This document shows, piece after piece, positions 47,739 to 56,961 of a stretch of DNA of 64,000 nucleotides (the stretch's first letter is position 1; each line of letters starts with the position of its first letter). The DNA is from Symbiodinium natans (lineage: Eukaryota > Sar > Dinophyceae > Suessiales > Symbiodiniaceae), in contig CAJNDS010002120.1 in assembly GCA_905221605.1 (NCBI GenBank), positions 483,664-547,663 on the forward strand, given 5' to 3'. The position numbers and the translations under genes are program-made. The notes below the pieces were generated by a model, which was not told the origin of the DNA, made no database searches, and saw only the letters and a program-made list of their open reading frames with translations.

Positions 47739-47850
47739 TACTGCGTCCGAGATGACATTGAGAGAATGCTGCAAGCAACATGGCGGGATGGGTGGCAGGC
47801 CGGCAGGGTGGTGACCACAGCTGGTGAAGATTTGCCAAGACGTTTGAGGA
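47739..47850 (+). CDS. Unrecognised exon
   Basis: YCVRDDIERMLQATWRDGWQ, then AGRVVTTAGEDLPRRL. It follows a three-unit TTTAGGG array at 47718-47738. Confidence 0.62.
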
Positions 47851-47889
47851 CATTTTTTGCCATCATCTTCTTCTTCTTCTTCTTGCTGA

Positions 47890-47891
<2 letters not shown>

Positions 47892-47973
<82 letters not shown>
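47892..47973. repeat. (CTG)n trinucleotide array
   Basis: About 27 CTG units. Confidence 0.97.
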
Positions 47974-47974
<1 letters not shown>

Positions 47975-48287
47975 GTTGTATGCAACATGCGACAGCAGCT
48001 GCCAAGAACATGCAACGGCATGCTCCGGAGCTTGGAAAAGTATGAGGGGCAAGGAGGAAGTAGCGCCGTGCCGCGTGGCTGGTCGAAGCGGCAGACTAGC
48101 AGGTTTCGAAAATGAATGAAAAGGCCGCAAATTCGTGTTCCAAGTGAAGTGACAGAATAGCAGGTTCCTCTTTCGGATGAAGACACGGGCTTTTGCTTCG
48201 AGTGATCAACGGGTGCTGTAACTGCGAAGTGCCCGACTGACCTGAAGGGGTCTGCCAGTTCTTCACTTCTACCAGACACTCTCTCCA

Positions 48288-48348
48288 ACCCTAAGCCCTA
48301 AGCCCTAAGCCCTAAACCCTCAACCCTCAACCCTCAACCCTAAACCCG
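48288..48348. repeat. Degenerate CCCTAAG / CCCTCAA array
   Basis: Nine units in variant blocks. Confidence 0.9.
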
Positions 48349-48385
48349 TTAGCATCCTTCACTTGTTGTGCCTTCTGACTCACTT

Positions 48386-49345
48386 ATGGAGTTGGGCCTC
48401 GGGCCCACGATCGACGGTTTCCGCTCAGCAATTGCAGAATGCGGAGCACAACGACGTTGGGAGAGGGCACTGCTACTGTTGACCAAGCTCGAAAGACGAC
48501 AGCTGCATCCCGATGCGTCCATAATGGCGGTGGCCATGCGGGTTTGCTCAATGTCCGCTCAGTGGCAGCAAGCCCTTCACTTTCTGGATGTGCTTCAGGA
48601 GAAAGATGTCAAGATGACGGCCCGCCACTGCACGCTGGCCATCAGTGCCATGCAGGCCAGTGGGGACTGGGCTCGTGCTTTTTCTTTGCTGGCGTTCATG
48701 GCCCAAAGGGGCTTGCCGGCTACAGGTGAAACTTACACTTGGTCAATCCGCACCTGCGCACAAGCATCTGAATGGGGCAGGGCATTCAGCCTCCTTGATC
48801 GCATGAACAAGGAGAGCATTGATCCCGACGAAGGCACATATAGACAGCTGGCCGTGTTGTGTAGAAAGGCTGTGCTATGGGAACATGGGCTGCAGTTGCT
48901 TGCTGACATTCGTGCATTGCAAGTGCCATGGGATCTCTCAGTGGCACTTGGCGCTGTCAGCATGGCATGCATACGTGCCAGGGAATGGCAGCGGGCTGCT
49001 GCAGCCCTTGCAGCCTTTGAGGGACAGCCGATGGAAACCAACTATTTCCTTAACTTGGCGCAAATCACAGTCTGGCAGGAGCAAAAACAGTGTGATGGCT
49101 GGGAGGCTGCGTTTGCCTGGTTGGCCCAGAAGGATTGCCTAGACTCGTTGGACGATGACATTGCATGCCCTGTGATTCGTGCCTGTGGCTCTGAGTGGCA
49201 GAAGGCGCTGGAATGGATGCTGGCTCTTCAGGAACAAGGTGTGGCAGTCACCACCAACATGTACCAACAGCTGGTGCGCATGCGTGCGGCAGACGACGAT
49301 GATGATGAAGATTATGAGGATGAGGAGGATTTCAGTCTGTCGTAG
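48386..49345 (+). CDS. PPR protein, single uninterrupted frame
   Basis: First ATG 48386 gives about 319 residues to TAG at 49343. The frame extends upstream to 48353, where CGTTAG may be an acceptor, so a 5' exon is possible. About eight degenerate helical repeats of 35 residues carry the dinoflagellate-type W-x-x-A pattern: QRRWERALLLLTKLERRQL, AQWQQALHFLDVLQEKDV, GDWARAFSLLAFMAQRGL, SEWGRAFSLLDRMNKESI, REWQRAAAALAAFE, SEWQKALEWMLALQEQGV. It ends in an acidic tail (DDDDDEDYEDEEDFSLS). PPR proteins bind organelle RNA in plastids and mitochondria. No clear transit peptide at this start. Confidence 0.88.
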   Translation: MELGLGPTIDGFRSAIAECGAQRRWERALLLLTKLERRQLHPDASIMAVAMRVCSMSAQWQQALHFLDVLQEKDVKMTARHCTLAISAMQASGDWARAFSLLAFMAQRGLPATGETYTWSIRTCAQASEWGRAFSLLDRMNKESIDPDEGTYRQLAVLCRKAVLWEHGLQLLADIRALQVPWDLSVALGAVSMACIRAREWQRAAAALAAFEGQPMETNYFLNLAQITVWQEQKQCDGWEAAFAWLAQKDCLDSLDDDIACPVIRACGSEWQKALEWMLALQEQGVAVTTNMYQQLVRMRAADDDDDEDYEDEEDFSLS

Positions 49346-49689
49346 TACCATGTCTCCGATCCGACTACGCGCCACGGAGTTGACAGTGTTGATGCCTGCG
49401 CTTGGCGCGATCACGGCGACATCCCGCGACGGTGCGGCTGTCGCGGGGTGCGCGGAGAGCCTCCCAGTTCGTCCCACATTCAAAGGTGCACTAAAAGGGC
49501 CTCTGTCGCCTCTGTGTCCGCATCGCCTGTCATGTGGTAAAGAGCTTCACAAGCAAGATGTTTTCGCTGCAGCTTCCATGTGTGGATACCGAGCCTTACC
49601 AGAGTTTTACCCTTGTTGGCCGGCTGCAGCTGTTCCAGCTCGAAGCAGGGTTTAGGGTTTAGGGTTTAGGGTTGAGGGTTGAGGGTTTG

Positions 49690-49769
49690 CAGTTCATGGA
49701 GACCCGGAAGCTCGGCAAGTGGCAATGCTGCTTGGGTCGGCTAGAACAACTTCAATACCAGTCTTTGCA
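49690..49769 (+). CDS. Possible first exon of the second PPR gene
   Basis: After a short TTTAGGG array: METRKLGKWQCCLGRLEQLQ resembles half a PPR unit. It would join the exon that starts near 49957. Confidence 0.38.
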
Positions 49770-49846
49770 GGAGGGACTAGCTCCCGCCACGATCTTCCAC
49801 CAAGTGTCCAGGCTGGGAAGGGAACTTCGTTCTGGGCAGCAATTGA

Positions 49847-50737
49847 ATGTTTTTTGCAGCATTGCCTTCTGGCACCCAACCGTACCCATTCGATAGCATT
49901 CTCCGCCCAACCCGACCCAAAGAGCACAACATGCGCAGGCGAGGTCCCTGGCAGACAGCTGCAATGCTGACATTTCTACGGCCGAACATTGTCACCTACA
50001 GCGGAAAGGTCAGTGCATGTGCGAGGACTGCGAGGTGGCGGCAGGCGCTTGGCTTTCTTGCAGAGCCTCAGATGATGAACATTGAGCCGGACACCATCAT
50101 CCACAATGCAGCGGTAACAGCCTTGGACAGAGGCAATCGATGGCACTTGGCATTGGCGTTGCACCTACAGCTTGGGAAATGCAAGTGCCGAGCAGATCTC
50201 ATCACTTACAATGCCTTGCTGAGCGCCTGCCAGGCCAAAGCACAGTGGCAGACTGCCCTAGCACTGATCGGTGAACTGTCCGAAACCAGCATCCAGGCGG
50301 ACATTATCAGCTACAATGCAACCGTCAGCAGCTGTGGCTGGGGCGAAGAGTGGCAAAAAGCGCTGCGGCTGTGCTCTGAAGTTTGCCTGCAGCGAATGAG
50401 GCGCGAAGTGGTTACCTGGAGCTCAAGCATCAGCGCCTGCGAGAAGAGCGGGCAGTGGGAGCAGGCTTTGGCCCTCTTAGAGGAGCTTTGCCTCCAGAGG
50501 TGTCGAAGTGACGTCATCGTCTATAGTGCCGTGGTCAGCGCCTGTGAGAAGGCCAATGAGTGGGAAGCTGCCTTGCAGCTGCTCCTGGATTGCGTCGCCG
50601 AGGTCGGCAGCGACGTCATCGTGCACAGTGCTGCGATCAGCGCATGTGAGAAGACCGAACGGTGGCAACACGCACTCCTCCTCTTCTGGAATCTTAAAGA
50701 TGGTCTGCTCACAACGGATGTCATTGTCTACAATGCT
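49847..50737 (+). CDS. PPR protein, main exon
   Basis: The frame is open from ATG 49847; PPR units begin near 49980 and an acceptor at 49956 (GACAG) is plausible, so the start is uncertain. Seven full units such as PNIVTYSGKVSACARTARWR, ADLITYNALLSACQAKAQWQ, REVVTWSSSISACEKSGQWE and SDVIVYSAVVSACEKANEWE, then TDVIVYNA. There the consensus stops at a GT (50738) and resumes exactly at 51300. The frame reads on to 50914 without PPR character, so that tail is likely intron. Confidence 0.85.
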
Positions 50738-51299
50738 GTCCCTAAGCATGCAAAGCATCACTTGTGGAAGGTACATGCGCCATGCTTGAAAGGGTCGGTT
50801 GGGGTAGGAAATTTCCTTATTAAGTCTGCGAGCAAGCGCACTGCTGCGGCGCTGCGGCGCGTCCGCCTCACCGGGAGGAGTAGCACTGTTGCACCGGTCC
50901 AGATCCCTGCTTAGAGAGGCGTACCATGGAAACCTCCCTAGTCTAGAGGTTGGGTCATAAGCAAATCGAGTTGGCCGAGTCTTGGGGACTTTGGGAACAG
51001 CCTTGGGCCTTGAGAAATGGTTCTCAGAATTCTGGGCCAGGTGTTGGCAGATAGATCATTTGGTGTTGAGGGCCGGGCTTTGCGCAGGCTTTTCTGCCAC
51101 CCTAAATCGTGGCTTGAATGTATCAGAATGTGCCGGAAAGCCGTCGTGTAGTGGAAAAAGGCTTCGGAGGAAGGAATGAGACCTTGCCTGGCTCGAGATC
51201 TGCACGCCAGCGAATCAAGAGGCTTTTTCTTTTCATCAACAACCCTCTCGCCCCTCGAAAAAGGCAACCTTTCCTTGGTTTGTTGCCCAGCGTTGCAAG

Positions 51300-51525
51300 G
51301 CCATCAGCGCCTGTGAGAACGCGGGCAAGTGGCAGGCAGCTCTTCACTTGCTGGGGGACATGGCCAAAAGTTTGCTGAGAGCCTCTACTGCTACGTTCAA
51401 CGTCGCAATCAGCGCGTGCGAGAAGGGAGGGCAGTGGCAAAAAGCACTGGCGCTGGCAAATGAAGTGGCCAGTAGCATGCGAGGTGACATCGTGACGTTC
51501 AGCGCTGCAATGACTGCCTGCGCCC
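51300..51525 (+). CDS. PPR protein, second exon
   Basis: After GTTGCAAG: AISACENAGKWQAALHLLGD completes the unit broken at 50737. Next TATFNVAISACEKGGQWQKA, then GDIVTFSAAMTACAR where the next unit is broken. Confidence 0.82.
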
Positions 51526-51663
51526 GCAAGCTGCACGAAAAAAACCCTGTGGTCGAGCTGTTGATATAGTTCAGTCCGGGCAAGTCGGGGAAGAGGATAG
51601 GCCAAAAGTGGTGATTTTCTTTGGATATGACAAACCCGTACAACAAAATATGTCACAAACCGA

Positions 51664-51844
51664 GGAGGATGCCAATGAATGGGAACAGGCGGCGCTCTTG
51701 TTGGCTCAGCTTCAGGAGTCCATGCTGCTTTGCGATGCGGTGGCATTCCAGGCAATGCTCAACGTCTGCAGGGATGGTGGGCAGTGTCACGGTGCCGTAG
51801 AGATGCTTGCTGATCTCAGAAGGCTGGTTGGGCAGCTCATCTGA
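51664..51844 (+). CDS. PPR protein, last exon
   Basis: EDANEWEQAALLLAQLQESM completes the unit; CDAVAFQAMLNVCRDGGQCH, then GAVEMLADLRRLVGQLI and TGA at 51842. Confidence 0.78.
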
Positions 51845-51871
51845 CTTGCAGAAATGCACTTGTTGGAGTGC

Positions 51872-51945
51872 CCTAAACCCTAAACCCTAAACCCTGAACC
51901 CTGAACCCTAAACCCTAAACCCTAGACCCTAAACCCTAAACCCTA
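51872..51945. repeat. Telomere-like array (CCCTAAA)
   Basis: About ten units. Confidence 0.94.
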
Positions 51946-52134
51946 CTGAAGCCCTAAATGGCTGCATGTCGGAGTGCACGGATCGATGAAGCGGCGTGTC
52001 ACCGATACCACCGACTTCATCAGTTTGAGGCGAAGGGGAGTCTCTTGGACTCGTCGAATTCACTGCGCTGGAAGAATTCAAGTGCAACAATGTGACTGAA
52101 GAGCCAAAGAAGGCTCCTGTCCTCTAGCATCCAG

Positions 52135-52165
52135 CGTAGTTATGCTTAGCTCAAGAGCCATTTTG
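52135..52165 (+). promoter_or_regulatory. Possible tandem DinoSL relics
   Basis: CGTAGTTATGCTTAGCTCAAG followed at once by AGCCATTTTG. Both match parts of the leader CCGTAGCCATTTTGGCTCAAG, in head-to-tail order. Confidence 0.38.
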
Positions 52166-52314
52166 TGTCCATCCGGGGGGGGGCGATCTGGAACGAATGG
52201 GTGTTTCAGCAAAATGGCAGCTCGCAGCTCAAACGGACCCCGCCACTAAGATCTGACCACTAAGGCCTGCAAGTCTTCAACGTCCCTTGGCTGGGGCAGG
52301 CTTGGGCTCAAAGG

Positions 52315-52344
52315 GTTTAGGGTTTAGGGTTTAGGGTTTAGGTC
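52315..52344. repeat. Telomere-like array (TTTAGGG)4
   Basis: Four units. Confidence 0.94.
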
Positions 52345-52369
52345 ATGGAAGTGCTGTCTTCCTGGCAGT

Positions 52370-52620
52370 CAGTGTGACACGCGATTGCACACTGACTCGG
52401 GCAGGCTCCAACGATCAGTGTGCCTCCGCCTCAGACTCTTCATGGACCTCAGCAGCGACTTTGCGAATGGCGCTCCGCACGTTTCTGCGGCGGTATGCAA
52501 TATGCGAGGCATCATTTCGTGCACCAGCCACAGCAGCAGCCGATTGGAACGGCCGCGCCTGTGCCGCAACAACCGACCACACCTGCCCCGCTGGCTACTA
52601 CTCTGGACAACGACTTTGAG
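52370..52620 (+). CDS. Low-confidence exon region, cysteine-rich
   Basis: One frame contains WNGRACAATT, then DHTCPAGYYSG; CPAGYYS is typical of cysteine-rich extracellular (GCC2/GCC3-like) modules. Two other frames are also open. Confidence 0.3.
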
Positions 52621-54078
52621 AGAGCAAAGCTCTTGCAGCCGGGCCCTGAGCAAGGCTTCCATGATTGCACGCCTCATGTTGGACCATGTGGGCAGCAATT
52701 GCACACATGTCACATGTCTGTTCCGCCTTTCATTTCGTACCGGAGCAAGGCAGCAGGAATCGCACGTGTACCAGACGCCACCGCCATCCGCAGGCACGGA
52801 TTGGGCCGCCGAAGTGGCTCACAACCATAGATGTCTGCCCATCTTTATTCTGTGTGAGGTACGTGCTCACCGTCGCAGCCGAATGCCTACTGGCAGCCGA
52901 CACAACTGCTGGCAGACAAGGCTGCGCAATGCCGTCATGCCATGCCTCTATATAGGCACCATACCTTAACCCGGAGTCCCAGAGATCGTCCACTAGCTGC
53001 TTCGAAAGCACGACAGGAAGAGAAGGCCATCGCGATTCGATTCGAGCATAAGACCAGGCCCTGCATGCACGGATGCGTGAAGTGGTCTGGAACGCACACC
53101 AGCTTGACCCAGGGTGCGAATCAAGCTCAAGACTGGTGACACAGGTTGTGGCCGGAAGCTCGGTGAACCCTCCTGGTCGATCCGGTTGTGCTTCGAGCCG
53201 TAGAGTGAAGCGAATGCCGGGGACTGTCTGGGACGCATCAGGTCACAACTTCTTGTTTGCGGCAAAGGCGCCTTCCCACCCTTCGGCCGTTGGAGCTCGT
53301 GATCGCCTTTCTCTCGACCATGCTCGTCAGTGCACCCACTGCCAGGCATGCCTCTCTGGGCATTGCGATCCCTGCGCGTTGGGATCTGAGTAGATCTGAG
53401 TAGGCTCCCAACATGTTCCGGACTTGGCTGATCACTGGCCAAGAATATGTAGCAGTTCGGAATGCTCCACACATCTTGTGTCAGAATGTGCTCACAGGAC
53501 CTTCACAACTCCTAATCCCAGCCGGAAAGGCAGGGCGTGTAGATTCTAGACTACATGGTTCTGTGGACTTACCTCTTTCACACCTCGTAGTGTCTTCAGG
53601 CTATCAGCCGTAGGGGAGATACCAACTAGATGCTGCAAGATCTGTGCCTAGACAAGAAATTTTGGAACTGGATTTCGCGTGGCCAAAGCAGCAGTGTTCA
53701 AGAATCGGGCCAGTATATGGATCACCCGGAGCCTTGCGATGATTTCACCAACGGCCCAGGGGCAGCGTTGAGCTCCCGCAAGAGTTACCCACAGTGCGTC
53801 ACCAGGTCGTAAACCGGCACGGTTGCTTCCTGTCGCACAGCATTGCGGTGCAAGCAGGACGAACTGTCCCACGATGTCCCCCGATGCCCAGAACAAACGG
53901 CAGCGTGCACAGCCAGCTGGAAAGCCAGGTATACCAAGGAGTGCAAACAAAGCCCCCCTCAGCATCCCCCACCCCTGTGCTTGAAGAGACGTGTCGAAAA
54001 CAGTCCAGGGCAACCAAACATTCCAACTTGGGGGTTGTGTGTGTGTGTGTGTCTTGCCTGTCTGTCTTTGTGTGTCTC

Positions 54079-54109
<31 letters not shown>

Positions 54110-54390
54110 TACATGTTGGTTACCAACCTTTCTATCAATAGCAAAGAACGAAACACTCAAGCGCGGGGTTTTCCGGCCCGCGGGTTCGCGGCAGAGCAGC
54201 AACGCACAGACGGTCTTGCTTGCACTACATTTTCAGGATTTTTCAGGAAAGTGCCTCTTTCTTGGAGGTAGGCGAACAGGGCCGGGAGCGGGGCGGGGCG
54301 CCTGCACGCAACATCTGACCGATGAAGGGCTCGGCTCCTTCGGCCCAAAACTCCCCGAGGCTGCCCTTCCGCCATGGACGTAGAGTTTCC
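52621..54390. other. Unresolved stretch
   Basis: Many competing frames. TSP1-like words CASSRRVKRMPG and CLSGHCDPCALG (53190-53393) hint at decayed exons. (GT)n tracts at 54034-54052 and 54084-54110. Confidence 0.35.
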
Positions 54391-54471
54391 TTAGGGTTTA
54401 GGGTTTAGGGTTTAGGGTTTAGGGTTTAGGGTTTAGGGTTTAGGGTTTAGGGAGGGCTTAGGGTTTAGGAT
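54391..54471. repeat. Telomere-like array (TTTAGGG)
   Basis: About ten units, one GAGGGC interruption. Confidence 0.94.
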
Positions 54472-54659
54472 TGTTTTGGAAAATGTGTGGACACCCCACG
54501 GAACACCTGTTGCAAAGTTGAAAAAGAAACACGCGCTCCACCAGCTCTGGCCAGCGCCCACCAACTCCAGCCAGAGGGCTTATTTTGGTGGTCAGAACTG
54601 CAGCCTTCGTCCGCGAGTCCACGAATATATGGGCTAATCCCCAAAAACCTATAAAACTT

Positions 54660-54727
54660 AACCCCTAACCCCTAACCCCTAAACCCGAAACCCTAAACCC
54701 TAAGCCCTAAACCCTACACCCTAAACC
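54660..54727. repeat. Degenerate CCCTAAA array (CCCCTAA start)
   Basis: About nine units. Confidence 0.9.
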
Positions 54728-54977
54728 TGCTGGGCTTTGAACTTTCGGAGTGTGCTCATTGAGGCTCGGAGGCATCACCTGCGCCTTCAAGTCCTGGGAG
54801 CCGCCGGGGGTCCCAGTGCCGATTTTGGGGGGTTCAGGGACTTCGACACTGCTTTGGGCACAGTTTGGGGATGAACTTGGTAGAACAAAACAGGAGAGAG
54901 CAAGCCAGAGCAAGGTATGGAAGCCGATTTCAATTCCGTTTTGGGTCCCTTTGTAGGCCCTTGAGTGATGCGCTCAG

Positions 54978-55055
54978 GTGGAGCTCCTGTTCTCAGGCGT
55001 GCGAAGGAGGCGTGGAGGAGCGAACACGTGGGGTCGAGGCCTTAGCAGACGTAGG
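54978..55055 (+). CDS. TSP1 exon (start, turn, middle)
   Basis: After GCTCAG: WSSCSQACEGGVEERTRGVE. Opens the second TSP1 cluster. Confidence 0.76.
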
Positions 55056-55069
55056 GGCCTGTAGCTTGT

Positions 55070-55175
55070 GGCTCTCTCGCACACGGTTTAAATCACTTTG
55101 TTGAAGAACATCTCACCTAACTGGGGCTCTCGCGCACTCTAAATCACTTTGTTGAAGCACATTCCATGCAACTGG
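55070..55175. repeat. Imperfect ~53-bp tandem duplication
   Basis: GGCTCTC-x-CGCAC, TAAATCACTTTGTTGAAG and AACTGG occur twice in the same spacing. Confidence 0.9.
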
Positions 55176-55374
55176 AACATCAATGGTGGCGTTATGAAGG
55201 TAATCGCTGATGCCGCCTGAGGTAACAGAAGCCAGCGCGAGCTCACACGGTGGAGGTTGTGATGGTGCTCTCGTCACAGTGCCTTGGAGAGTAACTTAAA
55301 CATCTTCAACGCGTAACTTGGCATGCCTTGACGAGCATAGCGATCCTGTGTTGAACTTCGTGTTTTTGAGTCAG

Positions 55375-55420
55375 GTGCGATCCTGCAACACGCATCGCTG
55401 CGGGCAGGACCGTCGGCGTC
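55375..55420 (+). CDS. TSP1 exon (repeat end)
   Basis: After GAGTCAG: VRSCNTHRCGQ. Confidence 0.68.
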
Positions 55421-55550
55421 GTGCTACGTATTTTTATGTGTGACGAACCCTGCAAGTCAAAGAAGAAATCAACCGAGATATCAAGAAATGCATCAGGGTC
55501 CAGAGCCTGAAACTGAATGCTTTCCCATGTCTGGGTTCCCGATCTTGCCA

Positions 55551-55605
55551 GAGCTGCCTCCCGGTCGACTGCAAGTGGGGCAAATGGAGCGAATGGAGTG
55601 CACGG
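55551..55605 (+). CDS. TSP1 exon (end plus start)
   Basis: After CTTGCCAG: SCLPVDCKWGKWSEWSAR. Confidence 0.8.
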
Positions 55606-55678
55606 GCCCTGGAGAAGCCAAGGCCATCATTGGCTATTGCATGGGACCACATTCCTTCAGTCTTGTCCATGCCCCTCA

Positions 55679-55966
55679 ACCCTAAACCCTAAACCCGAAA
55701 CCCTACACCCTAAACCCTAGACCCTAAACCCTAAACCCTAAACCCTAAACCCTAAACCCTAAACCCTAAACCCTAAACCCTAAACCCTAAACCCTAAACC
55801 CTAAACCCTAAACCCTAAACCCTAAACCCTAAACCCTAAACCCTAAACCCTAAACCCTAAACCCTAAACCCTAAACCCTAAACCCTAAACCCTAAACCCT
55901 AAACCCTAAACCCTAAACCCTAAACCCTAAACCCTAAACCCTAAACCCTACCCGAAACCCTAAACT
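55679..55966. repeat. Telomere-like array (CCCTAAA), long
   Basis: About 41 units over 288 bp, variants only near both ends. Confidence 0.97.
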
Positions 55967-55981
55967 GCCCTCTTTGGCAAG

Positions 55982-56048
55982 GCCTGTTCCAAGTGCGCTG
56001 GACAGAAGACGAGACATCGCAGGGTGGTGAGGCCGCCCATGGGAGGGA
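55982..56048 (+). CDS. TSP1 exon (turn and middle)
   Basis: After TGGCAAG: ACSKCAGQKTRHRRVVRPPM. Confidence 0.75.
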
Positions 56049-56209
56049 GAATCCATCAGGCGTCCGAAGGGTTTCTGTAAAGTCCGAACACTTTAACCGA
56101 AATGTGACGGGAAACCCTCTTCCAGTAGTATTTGATTCATAGCGAGCTAGTCACCCACTCCTCCTGATGACAATAGGTTGGTTAGTCACCAAACATCAGT
56201 TCAAGAAGC

Positions 56210-56285
56210 ATGGAGCAGTCCAATTGCGACCGTGACATCCCACGCGGCAAGGACTGCTGCAACCACGACACGAGTGGTTGCTTGT
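56210..56285 (+). CDS. Possible TSP1 exon (loop to end)
   Basis: NCDRDIPRGKDCCNHDTSGC. Confidence 0.42.
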
Positions 56286-56354
56286 GTTTTGGTGCTCTGA
56301 ACAGGTCACAAAGCACATGTCGAACGGTACATATGCACAGAGTTTTCCACGCAG

Positions 56355-56395
56355 GGTGCCGGAATGCGGCGGCCGACGCTGCAAGGCGACCCCGG
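56355..56395 (+). CDS. TSP1 exon (repeat end)
   Basis: After CCACGCAG: VPECGGRRCKATPAN. Confidence 0.58.
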
Positions 56396-56586
56396 CAAAC
56401 AGCGCATCAACTCCTGCTCAGTCAGCGTGAATCGTGCATGGCTGGTTTTCATGTTCGACATGTTGGCGATCATCTTGACGACCAGGGAGGGCAGTGCAGT
56501 CGATGAGATTGGGATCTTGCTTGATGATGGTGGCTGAGCCACCAATGGAGAGGGTAGTCCGACTTGCCTGCTGCTTTGCCTCGCAG

Positions 56587-56660
56587 GAAGGTGACTCGGA
56601 GGAGATTGCCAAATGCCCACGCAACTGTCACGGAGAGCCGATTTGCGTCCGGCACTTGAG
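56587..56660 (+). CDS. TSP1 exon (repeat end)
   Basis: After CTCGCAG: EGDSEEIAKCPRNCHGEPIC. Confidence 0.65.
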
Positions 56661-56874
56661 TGAACTCAAACACATTGCATAGCTCGGTTTAGGCTTCGGG
56701 TCTAGGGTTTGGGGTTTAGGGTTAGCTGAGTGTCAAGTGCTGAATATCCGCGGAGTAGTTCGCATCTGCATGCTGTACCTCAAGACATATCAAGGACGGA
56801 GTAGTCAGCTGACGATCAGAGCATGGGAGACTAGACTGGAGACCACCTCGGTTCGTGATGCCATGTGATGCCCA

Positions 56875-56961
56875 GATGTGGTCCGATTGGAGCCCATTCA
56901 GCAAGTGCTCCGTGAGCTGTGGTCTTGGGCGCAAGAAGCGTGTGGGACCGAGCGGCAAGTT
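56875..56961 (+). CDS. TSP1 exon (start, turn, middle)
   Basis: After TGCCCAG: MWSDWSPFSKCSVSCGLGRK, then KRVGPSGK. Strong. Confidence 0.88.

Noticed and set aside
50738-50914. C-terminal extension of the main PPR exon
   Set aside because: PPR consensus stops at 50737 and resumes exactly at 51300, so the open tail is better read as intron.
56306-56624. - strand frames of about 70-105 codons opposite the TSP1 exons
   Set aside because: Antisense to better-supported + strand TSP1 fragments with acceptor sites.
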